Below, one piece after another: positions 5,676-5,926 of a stretch of DNA of 5,926 nt. The stretch covers positions 1 through 5,926 of the forward strand of contig CAJOEQ010000146.1 in the NCBI GenBank assembly GCA_905233515.1, given 5' to 3'. The translations under genes and the position numbers were made by a program. Positions within the stretch are counted from its first letter, which is position 1. Each line of letters begins with the position of its first letter. A model generated the notes under the pieces. That model had not been told where the DNA came from. It saw nothing but the letters and a program-made list of their open reading frames with translations, and did not search any database. Source of the DNA: an uncultured Synergistales bacterium. GTDB lineage: Bacteria; Synergistota; Synergistia; Synergistales; Aminobacteriaceae.

Positions 5676-5926
5676 TTGAATAAACGAGTTATAAATTTTT
5701 GTCTGACTATATTATTTGTCGTGTTAGTCGGATTCTGGATTTATACGAGTGTTCGCGATGAGTTTTTAAAGCAGGCAAGGGACTCACAATCTCGAACAGT
5801 TGAGACAGTTTCAGCCGGATTCCCTTCAGAGCCTGAAAATATTGATGAATGGCTTAAACGTTTGGCAGAAGACGCTAATAATTACAGAATAGCATATGTT
5901 GACTCGATTCCCATGCCCGGCGAAAA
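5676..5926 (+). CDS. Membrane-anchored sensor protein, N-terminal part (probable histidine kinase), runs off the window
   Basis: The first 83 codons of a longer gene, cut by the window edge. The translation starts (TTG read as Met) NKRVINF, then a hydrophobic helix at about residues 8-23, then a charged extracytoplasmic stretch YTSVRDEFLKQARDSQSRTVETVS, followed by NIDEWLKRLAEDANNYRIAYVDS (about 54-76). One membrane helix, a linker helix and then a 'leucine-rich helix plus RIxYVDS strand' resembles the extracytoplasmic PAS-like sensor of PhoR-type histidine kinases. A chemoreceptor or diguanylate cyclase sensor domain would look similar this early. No kinase motif can be seen because the gene is incomplete. 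It lies 73 nt after the solute-binding protein gene, beyond a terminator. Confidence 0.6.
   Translation, partial: MNKRVINFCLTILFVVLVGFWIYTSVRDEFLKQARDSQSRTVETVSAGFPSEPENIDEWLKRLAEDANNYRIAYVDSIPMPGE

Noticed and set aside
5647..5679. Short reading frame starting at ATG 5647 upstream of the sensor-like gene.
   Set aside because: It has only 10 codons, begins within the terminator's tail region and ends at TGA overlapping the TTG start. There is no ribosome binding site of its own.

Overview
The window is AT-rich, densely packed DNA with every gene on the + strand. It suggests an anaerobic, probably diderm (Gram-negative-type) bacterium. Two things point that way: a solute-binding protein with a plain signal-peptidase-I signal and no lipobox, and an archaeal/Thermotoga-type S-adenosylhomocysteine hydrolase next to an MTA/SAH deaminase-family gene. 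Synergistota, Thermotogota-like or Clostridia-like lineages would fit. The sequence alone does not settle the taxon.

Region 1 (1-3340) reads as one operon. A -10-like box and a strong ribosome binding site precede an adenosylhomocysteinase-family gene (61-1305). A membrane-anchored SGNH/GDSL hydrolase follows after 3 nt (1309-2016), then an MTA/SAH deaminase-type amidohydrolase (2028-3289), and an intrinsic terminator closes the unit (3306-3339). The first and third genes belong to one pathway, clearance of S-adenosylhomocysteine. They may do this by the deaminate-then-hydrolyse route through S-inosylhomocysteine. The deaminase is broken in this sequence by a net loss of about 13 nt near 2937, which splits it into a 311-codon front part and an out-of-frame tail. 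This is either a recent pseudogene or an assembly error.

Region 2 (3341-4511) holds a GT4-type glycosyltransferase. Its best start is 3360, not the upstream ATG inside the terminator loop. Just inside the start lie four tandem copies of a 7-nt unit. Gain or loss of one unit would put an early stop in frame, so this is a candidate phase-variation switch.

Region 3 (4512-5926) has a periplasmic solute-binding protein of the COG1840/AfuA-FbpA type with its own strong ribosome binding site, followed by a clear terminator. The window ends in the first 83 codons of a TTG-started membrane protein that looks like the sensor end of a histidine kinase. The binding protein lacks the FbpA tyrosine pair but has a His-Asp...Glu arrangement reminiscent of sugar-phosphate binders. 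With the kinase next door, this could be a nutrient-sensing module.

No stretch longer than 300 nt lacks a gene. I saw no tRNA, rRNA, CRISPR array or insertion sequence.
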